NCBI GenBank assembly: GCA_012934845.2
Contig: WNNJ02002291.1
Location: 26,127-90,126 of the forward strand
Length of the DNA: 64,000 nucleotides
Direction: 5' to 3'
Source of the DNA: Pomphorhynchus laevis
Lineage: Eukaryota > Acanthocephala > Palaeacanthocephala > Echinorhynchida > Pomphorhynchidae
Shown in pieces: positions 1-11,048 of the stretch (its first letter is position 1; every line of letters begins with the position of its first letter). Both the position numbers and the translations under genes were made by a program. The notes under the pieces are model-generated. The model made no database searches and had not been told where the DNA came from. It saw only the letters and a list, made by a program, of their open reading frames with translations.

Positions 1-240
1 TGTAGACGTTGCTTGAAGAGTAGAAGCGACGAGAATGAGCGGCCGTAAGCTGGCAAGGAATTCTAGGCAATTCGTTGATCAGCAACGATAAAAGAGCGGA
101 GGCCATAGTTGGTTGATTGTGGATAGACGTGAAGTAAAGAATTACTCGATCGTAGAGTCAAGAAAGCATAGCGCGAATTATCAGGATAAATAATGTGTAT
201 ATAGGATGGTGATTGACAAAAAATTTTTGAAGATTTATTA
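1..240 (-). mobile_element. C-terminal fragment of a CR1/L2-superfamily LINE
   Basis: The minus strand encodes the end of a LINE ORF2. It has the tail pattern PDNSR, then RSSNSLLHVYP, then YGLRSF and, in a second frame, NSLP followed by LLLFKQRL. The same motifs close the L2-like and CR1-like copies elsewhere in the window (for example near 14800 and 13800). Only about 70 residues survive, in at least two frames, and the fragment may continue beyond the left edge. It is a dead relic. Family-level placement is solid, subfamily placement is not. Confidence 0.6.
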
Positions 241-350
241 TTATACACACAATATACGGTTACCCGCAAATGGGTCCGAAATATTAAATTTAAATTAGTT
301 TTTTAGGTGATATAAGTTTTTGTCACATTGGACGAGTGATTGCGGATCTG

Positions 351-945
351 TCACATTTCGTTATACTCCGGATACACAGTTTGCCCAATACCGGCCCGAG
401 CAGGATGACCTCTTGTTGAGCGTGCCGCCCTGATGCACATCGATGGAGACTTGGCCAAAACTACGCTTATTTGGGAGCGTAATATTTTTATTATATCGCT
501 GTACATGTGTAATCCCTTGTCCGCCTTTAGCGACGCAATTCTTTTGATTGTAATGTTCGCCGCCGGTTCTATTGCCCCGTTTCCGGCAATGACAAACGGG
601 ATGAATGAAGCTATTTATTTATCCAGCAATGACAAACGTGATGAATGAAGTTTGTTTCTTACCTTTAAATGAAGTCCTCCTTCATTCAAAGGTAAGAAAC
701 AAACTGACTGCCTAACTTCATTTAGTTTAATCCCAATAATGGCAGGTATAAAATTCTGTTTAATATAAAGTGTCAGTTCATCGTAAGCGCCATAAGAGGT
801 AAGACATTGACGTCTGATAAATGCCCATTTAAATTGCCACAATTGTGTAAAAGCGGCATAAGCAATTTGGGGTTCCTCCTTTGCAATCTCGATTTGTCTG
901 CTTACCAGCATCTTCCATTCTTTGACCTTCGACTTAACAAATTTG
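351..945 (-). mobile_element. Family H reverse-transcriptase element, copy 1 (C-terminal fragment)
   Basis: Two blocks on the minus strand match the longer family H copies. Upstream (945 down to about 615) is the post-RT region with EEPQIAYAAF, KWAF, FIPAIIG and LNEGGL. Downstream (about 590 to the stop at 351-353) is the element's last domain, with an SMCIRAAR motif equivalent to SMCIRASR in copy 2. The cysteine-rich N-terminus and RT core are absent, and the two blocks are joined by a fold-back hairpin at 649-705. It is a truncated, rearranged fossil. Assignment rests on motif order shared with 4511-6815 and 26861-29400. Confidence 0.65.
649..705. repeat. 26-bp-arm hairpin with 5-nt loop
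   Basis: Arms 649-674 and 680-705 are reverse complements with one mismatch, around the loop tcctc. One arm is coding sequence of family H copy 1 (the LPLNEGG region) and the other is its inverted copy, so the hairpin was made by fold-back duplication inside the element. Confidence 0.85.
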
Positions 946-1328
946 TTAGTGTAGGCTATAAGTTGAATTTGAATGAGGATTGCGACGGTGTGATAACATT
1001 TAAATTAGAACTATTAAACATTCAATAAATTTTGCGTTGGTTTTCGCCATCTTTCTTCGAATTTAAGTGTAGGCTATATCTCCAATAGCAGACCCAAGTA
1101 CACATCTTTCTATTGACACAATAGAAATGCTAAAGGTAACGATAAGCAAACGAAATTCAACACACAGGTTAATGGTGGGCCAGAATGGGACGGAAAGATG
1201 ATGGGATATATGGTCTGGAGGCTATTGTTTTGAATTATTTAAATATACGCAAATATCAAATTTTTGACAAGAATTTAAGCAATATTTATTTCTTAGATTA
1301 ACTAAAATTATTGTTAAACCATCAATGT

Positions 1329-2300
1329 TAACACTGGTAAGACTAATTGGTCTAAAATCTGAACAAGTTAGTGCCAACTGTTTCTTTGGAATAGGTACAA
1401 CAATTGCCCTTTTCCAATCATCAGGAATCCACGAATACTGTAAGCTTCGATGAAATAGAGACGTAAGGCTTGGAGCAATAATGTGCGACAGAGTACGCAA
1501 AAGAAAAGGGGATACACCATCTGGTCCTGCAGAGCCAAAACTATTTAATTTATGGAGTTCAGACTGAACTTCAATGACATTAATAGGAGATATTGGTAAG
1601 TTAGATTGTAAGTTGGGCGGGTACTGTATCTGGTCAATATTCGATTGCGAGGATGGAGATACTACAAAACTGCTTGCAAGAGCTTCCACAATAGCCTCCT
1701 TGTCAACTACATCACCACTTTCTAAACGTACACAATTAATCGTAGAAGGTAGGATTCGACGATGTCTAACGTATGCCCAAAAACGTTTAGGTGACCTGTT
1801 AATGTCAGAAGCAATACCTTCTGACATTAACAGGTCACCTAAACGTTTTTGGGCATACGTTAGACATCGTCGAATCCTACCTTCTACGATTAATTGTGTA
1901 CGTTTAGAAAGTGGTGATGTAGTTGACAAGGAGGCTATTGTGGAAGCTCTTGCAAGCAGTTTTGTAGTATCTCCATCCTCGCAATCGAATATTGACCAGA
2001 TACAGTACCCGCCCAACTTACAATCTAACTTACCAATATCTCCTATTAATGTCATTGAAGTTCAGTCTGAACTCCATAAATTAAATAGTTTTGGCTCTGC
2101 AGGACCAGATGGTGTATCCCCTTTTCTTTTGCGTACTCTGTCGCACATTATTGCTCCAAGCCTTACGTCTCTATTTCATCGAAGCTTACAGTATTCGTGG
2201 ATTCCTGATGATTGGAAAAGGGCAATTGTTGTACCTATTCCAAAGAAACAGTTGGCACTAACTTGTTCAGATTTTAGACCAATTAGTCTTACCAGTGTTA
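1329..2300. repeat. Near-perfect 972-bp palindrome (483-bp arms, 6-nt spacer)
   Basis: Arms 1329-1811 and 1818-2300 appear identical as reverse complements around caatac. The right arm is the 5' part of the CR1-like LINE that continues to 3676; the left arm is its antisense copy. Both strands therefore translate to the same protein stretch, for example KRFWAYVRHRRILPS. Identity of the arms implies a very recent event or an amplification or assembly artefact. Confidence 0.9.
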
Positions 2301-3676
2301 TTTCTAAAATTATGGAGAGACTCATTGCGAAGAGAATACGTGAACATCTAAATTTATATCAAATTCTTGATGATTCTCAGCACGGCTTCCGACCTGGTCG
2401 CTCGTGCCTAACTAATCTGTTGAATGCTCGCGAACATTGGGTAGCTGCTCTTAGTTCGGGTCTTACAGTTGATATAATATTTCTTGATTTCTCTAAGGCC
2501 TTTGATAGAGTTCCACATGCTGGTTTAGATTCACTACTACGTCATTACGGTGTACCTACGACAATTTGCAACTGGATTAAGACATTTCTCGAGGATCGAT
2601 CATTCGTTGTGCGATTAGATGAAGTTTTGTCAACAGCTCGACGTGTTCATTCGGGTGTTCCTCAGGGCACGGTCCTAGGTCCACTTCTCTTTATCATCTT
2701 TTTGAATGACCTACTCCTAAGGTTAAAGTCGTCCTCGACCTGGCATTTGTATGCAGATGACTTAAAAATATGGCGGCCCATTCATTCATGTGAGGATGTT
2801 GATAATTTGCAAACTGACATAGATAATTTGGAGTTGTGGGCGGCGTTAAACAAGCTTGTGATAAATGTTTCGAAATGCAAACACATGCGTATTATTGGTA
2901 ATGCTCGCAAGCAACTAACATCAGCTTGTTACAATATAAATGGACACTGTATTGTGGAAAGTGTCGATAGTTACAAAGATTTAGGAGTATGGGTTACCTC
3001 TAATTTATCAACCAAAAGCACACTGATCAAGCTTGTGCCAACTCCAATAAAATGATAGGTATGATTCGACGCGCGTTTGTTCGCGTTAATCCGACTGCTC
3101 TTCGGCCTCTGATTTTAGCACATGTATTGAGTAGACTTTTATATGCAGCTCCGGTTGTATACCCACGTACTGTGCATGAACATAAGAAATCAGAGAGGGT
3201 ACTTCGCAGGGCAACAAAGCTTTCAACGTTGGCGTCGCTGCCTTATGAAGTTTTACAGACTGAGATCGGTATTAGGACTTGAGACCGATTACACTTTGGA
3301 CCCGTCGGTACATGGATATGTGCCTTGTTTGGCATTTATTCCAACGTCCTCATCACCCTCTTCGGAGTAGGGTTCAACTACGTTGTTCAAATGTTCTTCG
3401 CGGTCATTCTTTAACTATTCGAAGAAACAGAGTACAGAAATTGGGCGCGATGCAATTTGATAGAAGAATTGTTGAGCTGTGGAACAACCTTGATGCAGAC
3501 ACCGTTGGATGCAGTTCACTTGCTTTTAAAAGAAGACTACGAATGGATCAAGCAATGTTTCGTGTTGCATTTCCTTATTTTAAAAACTAATTAATTTATT
3601 TACGAACTTATTGTGAGCCAGCTATTTGAGCTAATGCCTTATGGCTAAGTCTGAACTTGATAATAATAATAATAAT
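1818..3676 (+). mobile_element. CR1-like LINE, copy A (5'-truncated)
   Basis: A non-LTR retrotransposon ORF2 lacking the endonuclease. RT motifs in order are FGSAGPDGVSPFLL, FRPISLTS, SQHGFRPGRSCLTNLL, FLDFSKAFDRVPH, SGVPQGTVLGPLLF and the catalytic YADD at about 2750. The thumb and C-terminal part follow in two further frames (from about 3040 and about 3280), ending in AFPYFKN at 3588. The 3' UTR holds a GCCTTATGGCTAAG motif and a (taa)n tail at 3662-3676. At least two frameshifts make it inactive. The first 483 bp also form the right arm of the palindrome, so the apparent long frame starting at 1574 is an artefact of reading through the antisense arm. Confidence 0.85.
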
Positions 3677-3854
3677 GTTTATTGATTCAATTAAGTTACA
3701 TTTTATAAAGATATGTTTGCTGGTATTTGAACCCAGAATTAAAAATTTTAAAAAACATATAGATATCTACATATCACTGTTTATATTCTATTTATATTTT
3801 TGCAAAACAAAAAGCATTTGTGGATGACAATTAATTGGATCGTGATTTTAATAG

Positions 3855-6800
3855 ATGAAATTCAAGGCAAAAATATCTATTGCTTCAGTATCATCGTTAT
3901 TGAAAATATTATCAATTATGTCTAAACACGACAAGACGATTATTCTTCACTTGTTACCGGATAAAACGTATATATCTTCGTTAACTAATTTAACAGGTAC
4001 AAAATTGTGGTGCAAGCTTGAACAGAAATCGATTTTCCTCGATTATCAGTTTGACACTAGCAATGACGATTTTGATAGAACTTTACTGGAAATAAATGTG
4101 GATCACTTGATAAACGTGTTAAGGAAAACATGTAACGCTATAGCTATTAAAATTAAATTATCAACTAGTGAAAATGACCAGCCTATCCTAAATTTTGAAA
4201 TCACAATGGATGAATGTAATAATGCCGCCGGTCCTATTATTATACATGAAATTCCCGTCAAAGCCATTCCTGCGAAATTCTGGGAACAGCTATGTGAGCC
4301 AGACATGCTAAATCATAATGTAACCCAGGAAGCAAATAGCAGTTTTTTAGCTATTATTTAGCAATATCAAAGTGCGCATCAAAATTTATAAAATCAGATC
4401 AGCGATTTAAATCTACGTATTTTACACGTAGATTAAATAATAAAATATACACAAGTTTTTATTTAATTTTTTTACATAATTTAAAGTTTAATTAACGATA
4501 TCCTCGATAATTACTTGTGGTAACTTTCTATCGTTGGTATCATTCCTGTTAGACTATGTCTCGAAGCCCGGATACACATAGAGGCTGCTGCCGATAGTGC
4601 AATACTGAGCTTTGCCCTCAATTTCAACATTATTTGAGCACATCCTTTGACTGAGCTCTCCGATTTTTTCCTTGCTATAATTTTTAAAATTTTGTCCGCT
4701 ACGGGTCCTATACCTCCTGCGCACGAGAACGTTACAGCTACAAATACTCCTCGTTCAATATCAGTAATCCTTTGATTATATTTCGTTTTTTCTTTGTTCG
4801 TGATACATGTGACTCGCATATGGTTCTCTAAGAAGGTAAGACTGTGCAAGTTGATTGAAGACAAATATCCATAAAGGATCGCACAAGACCTCCTCCAATA
4901 AGACCCCTACAGCTTATATCCGCTCTCGCCTCCTCATCTCTTAAAGTCGTCACCACCTTAAATTCATACAATGAAGGAACTTTCTGAAGGTTTGATTCAA
5001 TAACTACATCTCTACATGCCTTTGCTACTTCTGCTGATAATATGTTTCTCATAATATCATACCTAATCATTGTAGTGCCACCGACTCTACAAGATAAAAC
5101 ATGCGAAACTGAAAATTCTGTGCCACATGCACATTTTACGCTACCAACAAATGAAGCATCATCCGCATACCATCTCTGGAAAAGGCCGTAAACTGAGGCT
5201 TGTAGACGATGCATAAGCACCAACGAAGATACGGCAAAAGCTGCCATTGCCAAAGGGTCCCCTTGTGTTAGGCTTTCTTGTGCCATGATAATATCGCCTT
5301 CCCCGATAAGCTGCGTACTATGTGAATATGTATTGTAAAGTGGCACAGATAAAGCTAGACATACCATCCCAACATTTGCCAGCAATAGTTTCTTATTGAC
5401 ACAATTAAAAGCATTCGCTGCATCGATAGCAAGTAAGCCAACCATATTGCTTCTCGAGAATTCACTGTTTATGCTACGAATCGCATATTCAATACCTGCC
5501 TGCTGAACGGCACAAAGTTGCATAACGCCTGCTACTGCTTGCAATTTTGGGGAAGCAACTTCGAGAATAACGTTACCAATCAATCGTCGGACGATCTCGC
5601 CAACTCCTATTGGCCTAATCCCTGGTTTTTTTATTGAGTGCGATTATTCTGCTGGCCGTGAATGCCTCCATATGGGTGGGGTTTATTGCTTCTGTGGCAA
5701 TTTTATAAGCCATGTCAGCTAAAACATCAGCAAGATGTTGAGAGTGAGCCTTGAAACTGCTCAATAACGTTTTCATTATAACAGCAGTCATTCCGGATGG
5801 ACCCGCACCGCTTGTAATTTTTAAGCAGCTTTCATTATCCTGGTTCTATCAATAACTGTGTATTCAACTGGGTGGTGAGAAATACTCCCACTGAGACTAT
5901 TTTCTTGGAGAGCGACCGCTTCCACGTCTCTGGCAGCGGGATGAAGATCTAGCAGAATATTCTTAATCGTCTGTCCATTCAGTTCGTCGTTCATCTTGAA
6001 CAAGTTTGGTTCGTCAGACTCTTTTATGGTAAGACTATTAAGCGCACCTCTTGTGTTTCCGGATTGCATGAGCCGAGAAAATGATTTTAAGCAGTCATTG
6101 TGCTTCGCAAGTGGTTTTCTAGTATGAGCATTCACGGAATTTTGAAGAACAATACCTTCATCTAGCAAGACTATGAAATCACCTTTCTGCCATGCATCCA
6201 AGCGTCTTTCAAGAGCCTTTCGCAACGGGGCTGCTTTTCTCGTCGGTAATCTTTGGAGTAATAGCTGACACATCACAGATGCCTCTTTCAATGCAGTTGG
6301 TTGTTTAGGATGGTTGTTAGTGAATTTGCTGTAAGCCGAAGTCAAAACGTCCACGAACCTATTACTGGCATCACAAATTGGGGGATGCAAGAGGTTTGGT
6401 CTCCATGTTCTTATTTCGTCATAAATTGTTGATATGGTTAGTAGATGAAGAAGACATGTTATTTGCGGTTTGTTTGGAGCTGCCGTAATCTGAACGCTTG
6501 ACAACAGTTGATTAATGTCGTCGCCAATAAACTTATTAGTGCGTGCATTTTGTCTCTCCATATTGATAGAAGGTCTGTTATTTGAGCAATAAGGCGCTGC
6601 ACAGTTCGTACAATGCTTGTTAGCCTTGCGACACCGACAACCCTTGCAAACAGCATTCGGTCCATTACAACCGCAACATCTAGGAAGTGCTGATGGCACG
6701 CCCTTTGGCATATTTTCAAGTTGTAGTTTGTGTTGTGTCAAGCTGGACGATTGTATGTTAATTTATTGTGTGTTTTGAGGATCTGAAAGCAGGTCGATTG

Positions 6801-9800
6801 TGTTTAAGCTGTAAATATTTTTTTAATTTTTTTTATAAAAATAATAAATAATAAATAATAATTTAAAAAAATAAAAATAATAATTTTTAAATAATAAAAA
6901 ATTATATAAGATTTTATACAATTAATATTTATATAAAGTAAAAATTTAGAATTAAAATTAAAAAAATCGATTTTATGAATTGACAAATAAATAATATACG
7001 GTGTATCAGAATAATAATTAGAGATCATTAGATGATACTGCTATGTTATCAAGTTTTAGTTCATATTCATCGACACAACATTGACGCGGGGCCAATACAT
7101 GTTAATGACGTATTTCCTCTGATCAAATTTTATTAGCTAGTTTCTTATATTATTATTATTATTATTATTATGTAGACAACGTTACGAGCATAGCTCACAG
7201 TTGCTGACAAATCGATAGTCAAAATAAAAGAAAAAGAGAAAATCAAAAACAAATCAGTTAACAATTTAAAATAATCTGTTTTAAATTAAAATATTAATAC
7301 AAATTATATTATTATATACATGGCTTTGACCGAAAAGGCCGTTTTGCCCGATCATCGTACATTACAACACATTAAACAAACATATCAATTTCAACCAAAC
7401 CAAAGATAAGAACATCCAATGTTACCTTGATCAACGTGTCATATCCAAGTGTTGACCATGGCTTTGAATTGGCTCAATGATGACGCAGTCATGATGTCGT
7501 GAGGCAATGCGTTTATCAAACTTGCTCACTACATACTTTCACTACTTCCAATTTCACTACTTCCAAATGCTATTATCGTAATAATACGATATAATCCCAC
7601 TACCAGAGAAGTGTAGCAACGATTAAAAGTGTAGCAATGTTTTGTGTTCAGTAACCTCCATTTCTACTGATTACCAAATTGACTTGGTAAATAATGAAAA
7701 CAATTACGATGAATGAGTTTGAAAATGTCCTTCGTAGGTTGACGAGATCGTACCATTTCCCCAGAAAATTGTCTTATTTCCTTTAGTCCGTACTAGTATA
7801 GTTTGCCTTGATATTTTGTTTTAGGGATATGTTATTTGAGCGTGACGGATTCCCGGTCGACTGTATTCAGCAAAGCCAGCGAACTAATAAACGAGGTCAC
7901 TCTCTTACTGTCAGGACCATGCATCACGGCAAACTCGGAAATCTATATCGCCTTTCTCATCGAGCGGTAAGGCTTTGGAACAAACTTCCAAAGAATATCG
8001 TCAACATATCGAATAGAGTGCACTTCAAGAAAACGCTAATTACATGGCTTTGCATAGATTCTAATTTCAATATCATGTATCCGGATTAAGATTATGCTGA
8101 CATAAAATTAGTTTTACCGTTAGCAGACAAAACAGCTGCATGGCTATATTCTTGCATGTTTTAATAATACTTGAATACATGGACTGCTACAATAATTTAG
8201 AACAACCCTCCGAAAACTAGCAACGGGCAGTGCAACCATATCGCAAGGATGAAAACAAAATGATGTATTCAGTGCTGATATTTTCTATACCGATGTCTTT
8301 TTCAATTGATCAATTGTATTTTTCAATTAATCAATTAAATATCAATGATCTGTAAGTATTTATAACCAAGACAATTTTTATCCATTAAAAATTGTCTATT
8401 AAAGATACAAATCTTATTAAAAATAAAACTATAATTTTTTAGTACAAATTATAATTATAAAAGAAATTTATTAAATTAAAAAACCGATTTATTTTAACGT
8501 GGCAAATGCGACCCAGCGCACGCTTACTTGACCACAACAAAACAAAACTGTAAATCAGGTGTCGAGAAGGTGTGAACGGAGGAGGTGTTTGAATGTGATA
8601 AAGGAGGGGGCGCGGCGGACGTCGAGAGGGAGTTGATTCCAGGCGAATGAGGCGGCGACGAGGAAGGATCGGAGATCGTAGTTGTTGGAGTAATTAAGAA
8701 CGTGGAGTAAGAGGGTATGACAGGAACGAAGCGATAGCGAGGAGGGACGAGTATCGTCTAAGAAAGGAAGGTTGATGAACGATGGGAAGCCGAACCATGA
8801 AGATCCCCATGCCTCATATAATGAGGCATGGGGATCCTCATTATATGAAGCGAACCATGCTACGGAGGAGGAAGAAAAGCCGTAATCATAACGAAGGCGA
8901 GAAAGGAGGACGGAGTGGTCGACAATGTCGAATGCCGAGGAGAGGTCGAGGGAGATGAAAACACTATATAGAGCCTTGTCTCGAGAAATGTCGTTGTACA
9001 CTTTTATGCATGCGATTTCTGTCGAGTGATTAGAGCGGAAAGCGGATTGGAAAGGAGGGTACAGATTAAATGAGGAGAGATAAGCGTTGATTTGTATTAA
9101 GATGATGCGTTCTAAGAGCTTAGAAAGAGTAGGGAGTAGTGAAATGGGGCGATAGCTGGAAGGAAAGAAGGGGTCGAGCGATTGTTTCTTAAGGAGGGGA
9201 CGAACGATTGCGGATTTCCAGTGTGAAGGGAAGATACGACTGCGGATGGACGAGTTAAACAAGGTTGTGAGAAATGGGGATATCGATGAGCATATAGATT
9301 TTAATATGTGAGTAGGCAGGGGATCGGCAGGTGAGGTTTTGTTGGGCAAGGACATGAGGACAGATGATACTTCTGTAGGTGAGATAGGGAGAAGATGAAA
9401 GAGTTCCGGAAGGATGAGAGTAGACTGGGCAGAGTGGGATAGGATGGAGTTGGGGTGTGAGAGAGCAGCGTGGATACTTTAGTCTGGATAAATGACGAAT
9501 AATCATTGGCATTGATGTTGCACGGCAAAGACGAGCGAACAAGGATTGAGTTAAAAGTATGCCAGAGAGTCTTAGAGTTGAATGAAGTGATGATTTTATG
9601 CTGCCAGAAGGATTCACATTTGGTACGTAGTAGGTTGAGATGAGACCGGAGAAGGGCAAGATAGGAATCACGGAAAGACGAAGTGATCGAGCGTAAATCA
9701 CGTATGAGAGAGCGGTGATAGACACGAAAAGTATGACGGAGTCGACGCTTTGAGAGTAGGCATTGAATGTCAAGCCATGTTGCACGGTGCAAGCGACGGT

Positions 9801-10928
9801 GTGGGTGAAACGTAAAGGGCAAGAGAAGATTGAGAGTGGATGTGAGTTCAGAGTCGAAAAGAAAGGCGAGATCGTAAGGAGATGAATATGATATTGTGGG
9901 TAATGATAGAGACGATTTGATTAAGGCAGAGCGGAGAAGGGAGAGGTCAAGATTTCTCCAAGGGCGACGTAGGATTGTAGGTGTGTGAGGAGGGGTGTGG
10001 TTGTGAGTGAGATCAAGGGTGATAAGAAAGTGATCGGATAGACCAGGATCAGAGATGGACAGTGAGGTGTAGGCAGCAAAATGATCGGGGACAGCGATGA
10101 TGTCGAGTGCCCCACTAAGTATATGTGTGGGGGCAGTGGAGATTAGTTTGTAATTGTAGTTGGATAGAATGTTGATGACCCGGATGGAATCCGTTAAAGA
10201 TTTTAGCTTTCAATAAGTGAGAATACTCTCTTGATAATTCGTAAATGACAAACGGGATTCGCTAGTGTGATTCTATCTGATTTGGGTTCAACACAAATGA
10301 TCTTTGATTATTTTTTAAATTTATTTTTTCAATATTTTAATTTTTGATATAAAATATATATTTTCGCTCTTTATTATTCGTCCTTCTCTGCTAAGCTTAT
10401 CAACTCTCGATACATTGGACATTAAGTACTTGTTATTTTCAGGAAATACAACTATCAATGCCTTTATTAACAATTTTAAATATACCCTAGAAATATTATT
10501 ATCACTATCATGCTTGGTAAAATTGCTATTTGCTTGTAAGCTTCATTTGTCCTCCTCAACGATCGTTGAAAATAGCTGCTGAACATATGAAAAATCTAGA
10601 CAATTGTATTACCATCTCTACAAAACATATTGGAAATCAACATGTTGACTTGCTACTACAAACAAAAAATCATTTTCTACAATCTACAGTCAAATTCAAA
10701 TCTTTACAATGCACAGGGTCGTCAAACATATCCAATGCCTATTCGAGTGAATGTAAAGACGAAGTTTCTGTTCAAATTGAAACAAAACAATTGTCAAGCT
10801 TTCTAGTTAGTTGCCAATTCCTACCTGGTCAGATGATATGGAATATCAGGAATGATGAACAATTACATATATTTCTTTTGAATTCATATTCACATTTGCA
10901 AATGATTCTACCTTCACTTTTAATATAA
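3855..10928 (+). CDS. HUS1: HUS1 checkpoint clamp component (two coding parts split by a 6.2-kb transposon-filled interval)
   Basis: HUS1 is the subunit that forms the nuclear RAD9-RAD1-HUS1 (9-1-1) ring loaded at damaged DNA to activate checkpoint kinase signalling. Part 1 (3855 to about 4319) starts MKFKAKI, as in animal HUS1 (MKFRAKI), and contains LWCKLEQ, IKIKL and HEIPVKAIPAKFWEQL, aligning with human HDIPIKVIPRKLWKDL. Part 2 (about 10541-10928) begins SFICPPQRSLK, aligned with SIYLPVLKTMK, and ends LQMILPSLLI, like human LQYFIPALS. Together they give about 285 residues, close to the family's 280. The start codon directly follows a TTTTAATAG acceptor-like site. Joining the obvious GT donor (4320) to the AG acceptor (10539-10540) puts part 2 out of frame, so a micro-exon, an unusual intron or a disabling insertion remains possible. 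The interval contains family H copy 2, MITE M1, two CR1 fragments and L2-like D1. Confidence 0.85.
4511..6815 (-). mobile_element. Family H reverse-transcriptase element, copy 2 (inside HUS1)
   Basis: Read on the minus strand from 6741 it starts MTQHKLQ, followed by a cysteine-rich cluster: CCGCNGPNAVCKGC, then C-x-C and CTNC-x4-C. A conserved middle domain follows (TWRPNLLHPP, LHPAARDVE). The RT has GAGPSG, IRPIGVGEIVRR, LLAIDAANAFN, LTQGDPLAM and WYADDASF. The C-terminus has CACG, VLSC, RYDIMRN and DEEARADISCRG, ending with SMCIRASR near 4560. Compared with copy 3 it lacks the segment after YADD (about 250 residues by comparison with relatives as I remember them). It also changes frame near 5820, in a T7/A7 run at 5626-5632 and near 4840. 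No AP endonuclease is present. I know relatives mainly from aquatic invertebrate genomes but cannot name the clade. Confidence 0.7.
6815..7140 (+). repeat. MITE-like dispersed repeat, copy M1
   Basis: An AT-rich leader (TAAGATTTTATACAAT near 6907) precedes GGTGTATCAGAATAA, CTGCTATGTTATCAAG and the terminal block GACGTATTTCCTCTGAT near 7108. The same blocks in the same order occur at 39940-40330, 55380-55680 and 55835-56215, and inverted at 12180-12472. It encodes nothing. The position inside HUS1 makes it intronic if the gene is intact. Confidence 0.6.
7140..7540 (-). mobile_element. CR1-like LINE 3' end fragment
   Basis: The minus strand reads NALPHDI, then TASSLSQFKAMVNTWI and a stop, the usual last residues of the CR1-like ORF2 here. 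A 3' UTR with GGGCAAAACGGCC and (taa)n-type tails at 7150-7172 follows. Only the final tens of residues survive. It lies in the HUS1 interval. Confidence 0.5.
7680..8190 (+). mobile_element. CR1-like LINE 3' fragment
   Basis: The frame at 7808-8089 carries KRGHSLTVR, LYRLSHRAVRLWNKLP and HFKKTLITWL, the conserved end of CR1-like ORF2 seen also at 30600-30800 and 31550-31750. A 3' UTR with CAGCTGCATGGCT and a taataata tail follows. It is 5'-truncated and lies in the HUS1 interval, oppositely oriented to the fragment just upstream. Confidence 0.6.
8480..10200 (-). mobile_element. L2-like LINE, copy D1 (5'-truncated, internally deleted)
   Basis: Running on the minus strand from the endonuclease domain (about 10200) through ALPYSN-type linker sequence to the RT, it shows LPNKTSPADPLPTHILKSIC, SYRPISLLPTLSKLLER, FRSNHSTEIAC and LDLSSAFDIVDHS. 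The RT stops at VAWFASY and resumes at PSFINLPFLDDTRP, so the catalytic YADD region is deleted and replaced by a short palindromic filler at 8802-8836. The 3' end carries the subfamily's tail (TTTGCCACGTTAAAATAAAT), but its 3' hairpin (8508-8523) has lost pairing. It is inactive. It lies within the HUS1 interval. Confidence 0.8.
8802..8836. repeat. Palindromic filler at a LINE deletion junction
   Basis: Perfect 16-bp arms (gatccccatgcctcat and its complement) flank the 3-nt spacer ata. The filler sits exactly where D1 is missing its central RT, with gaaccatg present on both sides. Confidence 0.85.
10201..10540. other. Last part of the HUS1 interval, no gene seen
   Basis: AT-rich unique-looking sequence between D1 and the second HUS1 coding part. 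The only functional hint is the acceptor-like CTTGTAAG ending at 10540. Confidence 0.4.
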
Positions 10929-11048
10929 TAACTATTATTTACAAATAGCAGTTTATGAATTTACTAATGGAGAGTTTATGTAGATAACATTTTTTATTTG
11001 AGCTATAATAAATTTAGATAATTTTGTAGTCTTTTGAATCTTTTTTGA

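Noticed and set aside
433-648. A plus-strand frame with hydrophobic stretches near the left end
   Set aside because: It is antisense to the C-terminal block of family H copy 1.
1222-2055. A minus-strand 277-codon RT-like frame
   Set aside because: It is the left palindrome arm read in LINE sense and running back through the spacer, not a second element.
1574-3055. A continuous 493-codon plus-strand frame that looks like a long LINE ORF2
   Set aside because: Its first about 80 codons are the antisense arm of the palindrome; true LINE sequence begins at 1818.
3855-10928. Calling HUS1 a pseudogene outright
   Set aside because: Both coding parts are free of stops and well conserved. The unresolved junction alone does not prove loss of function.
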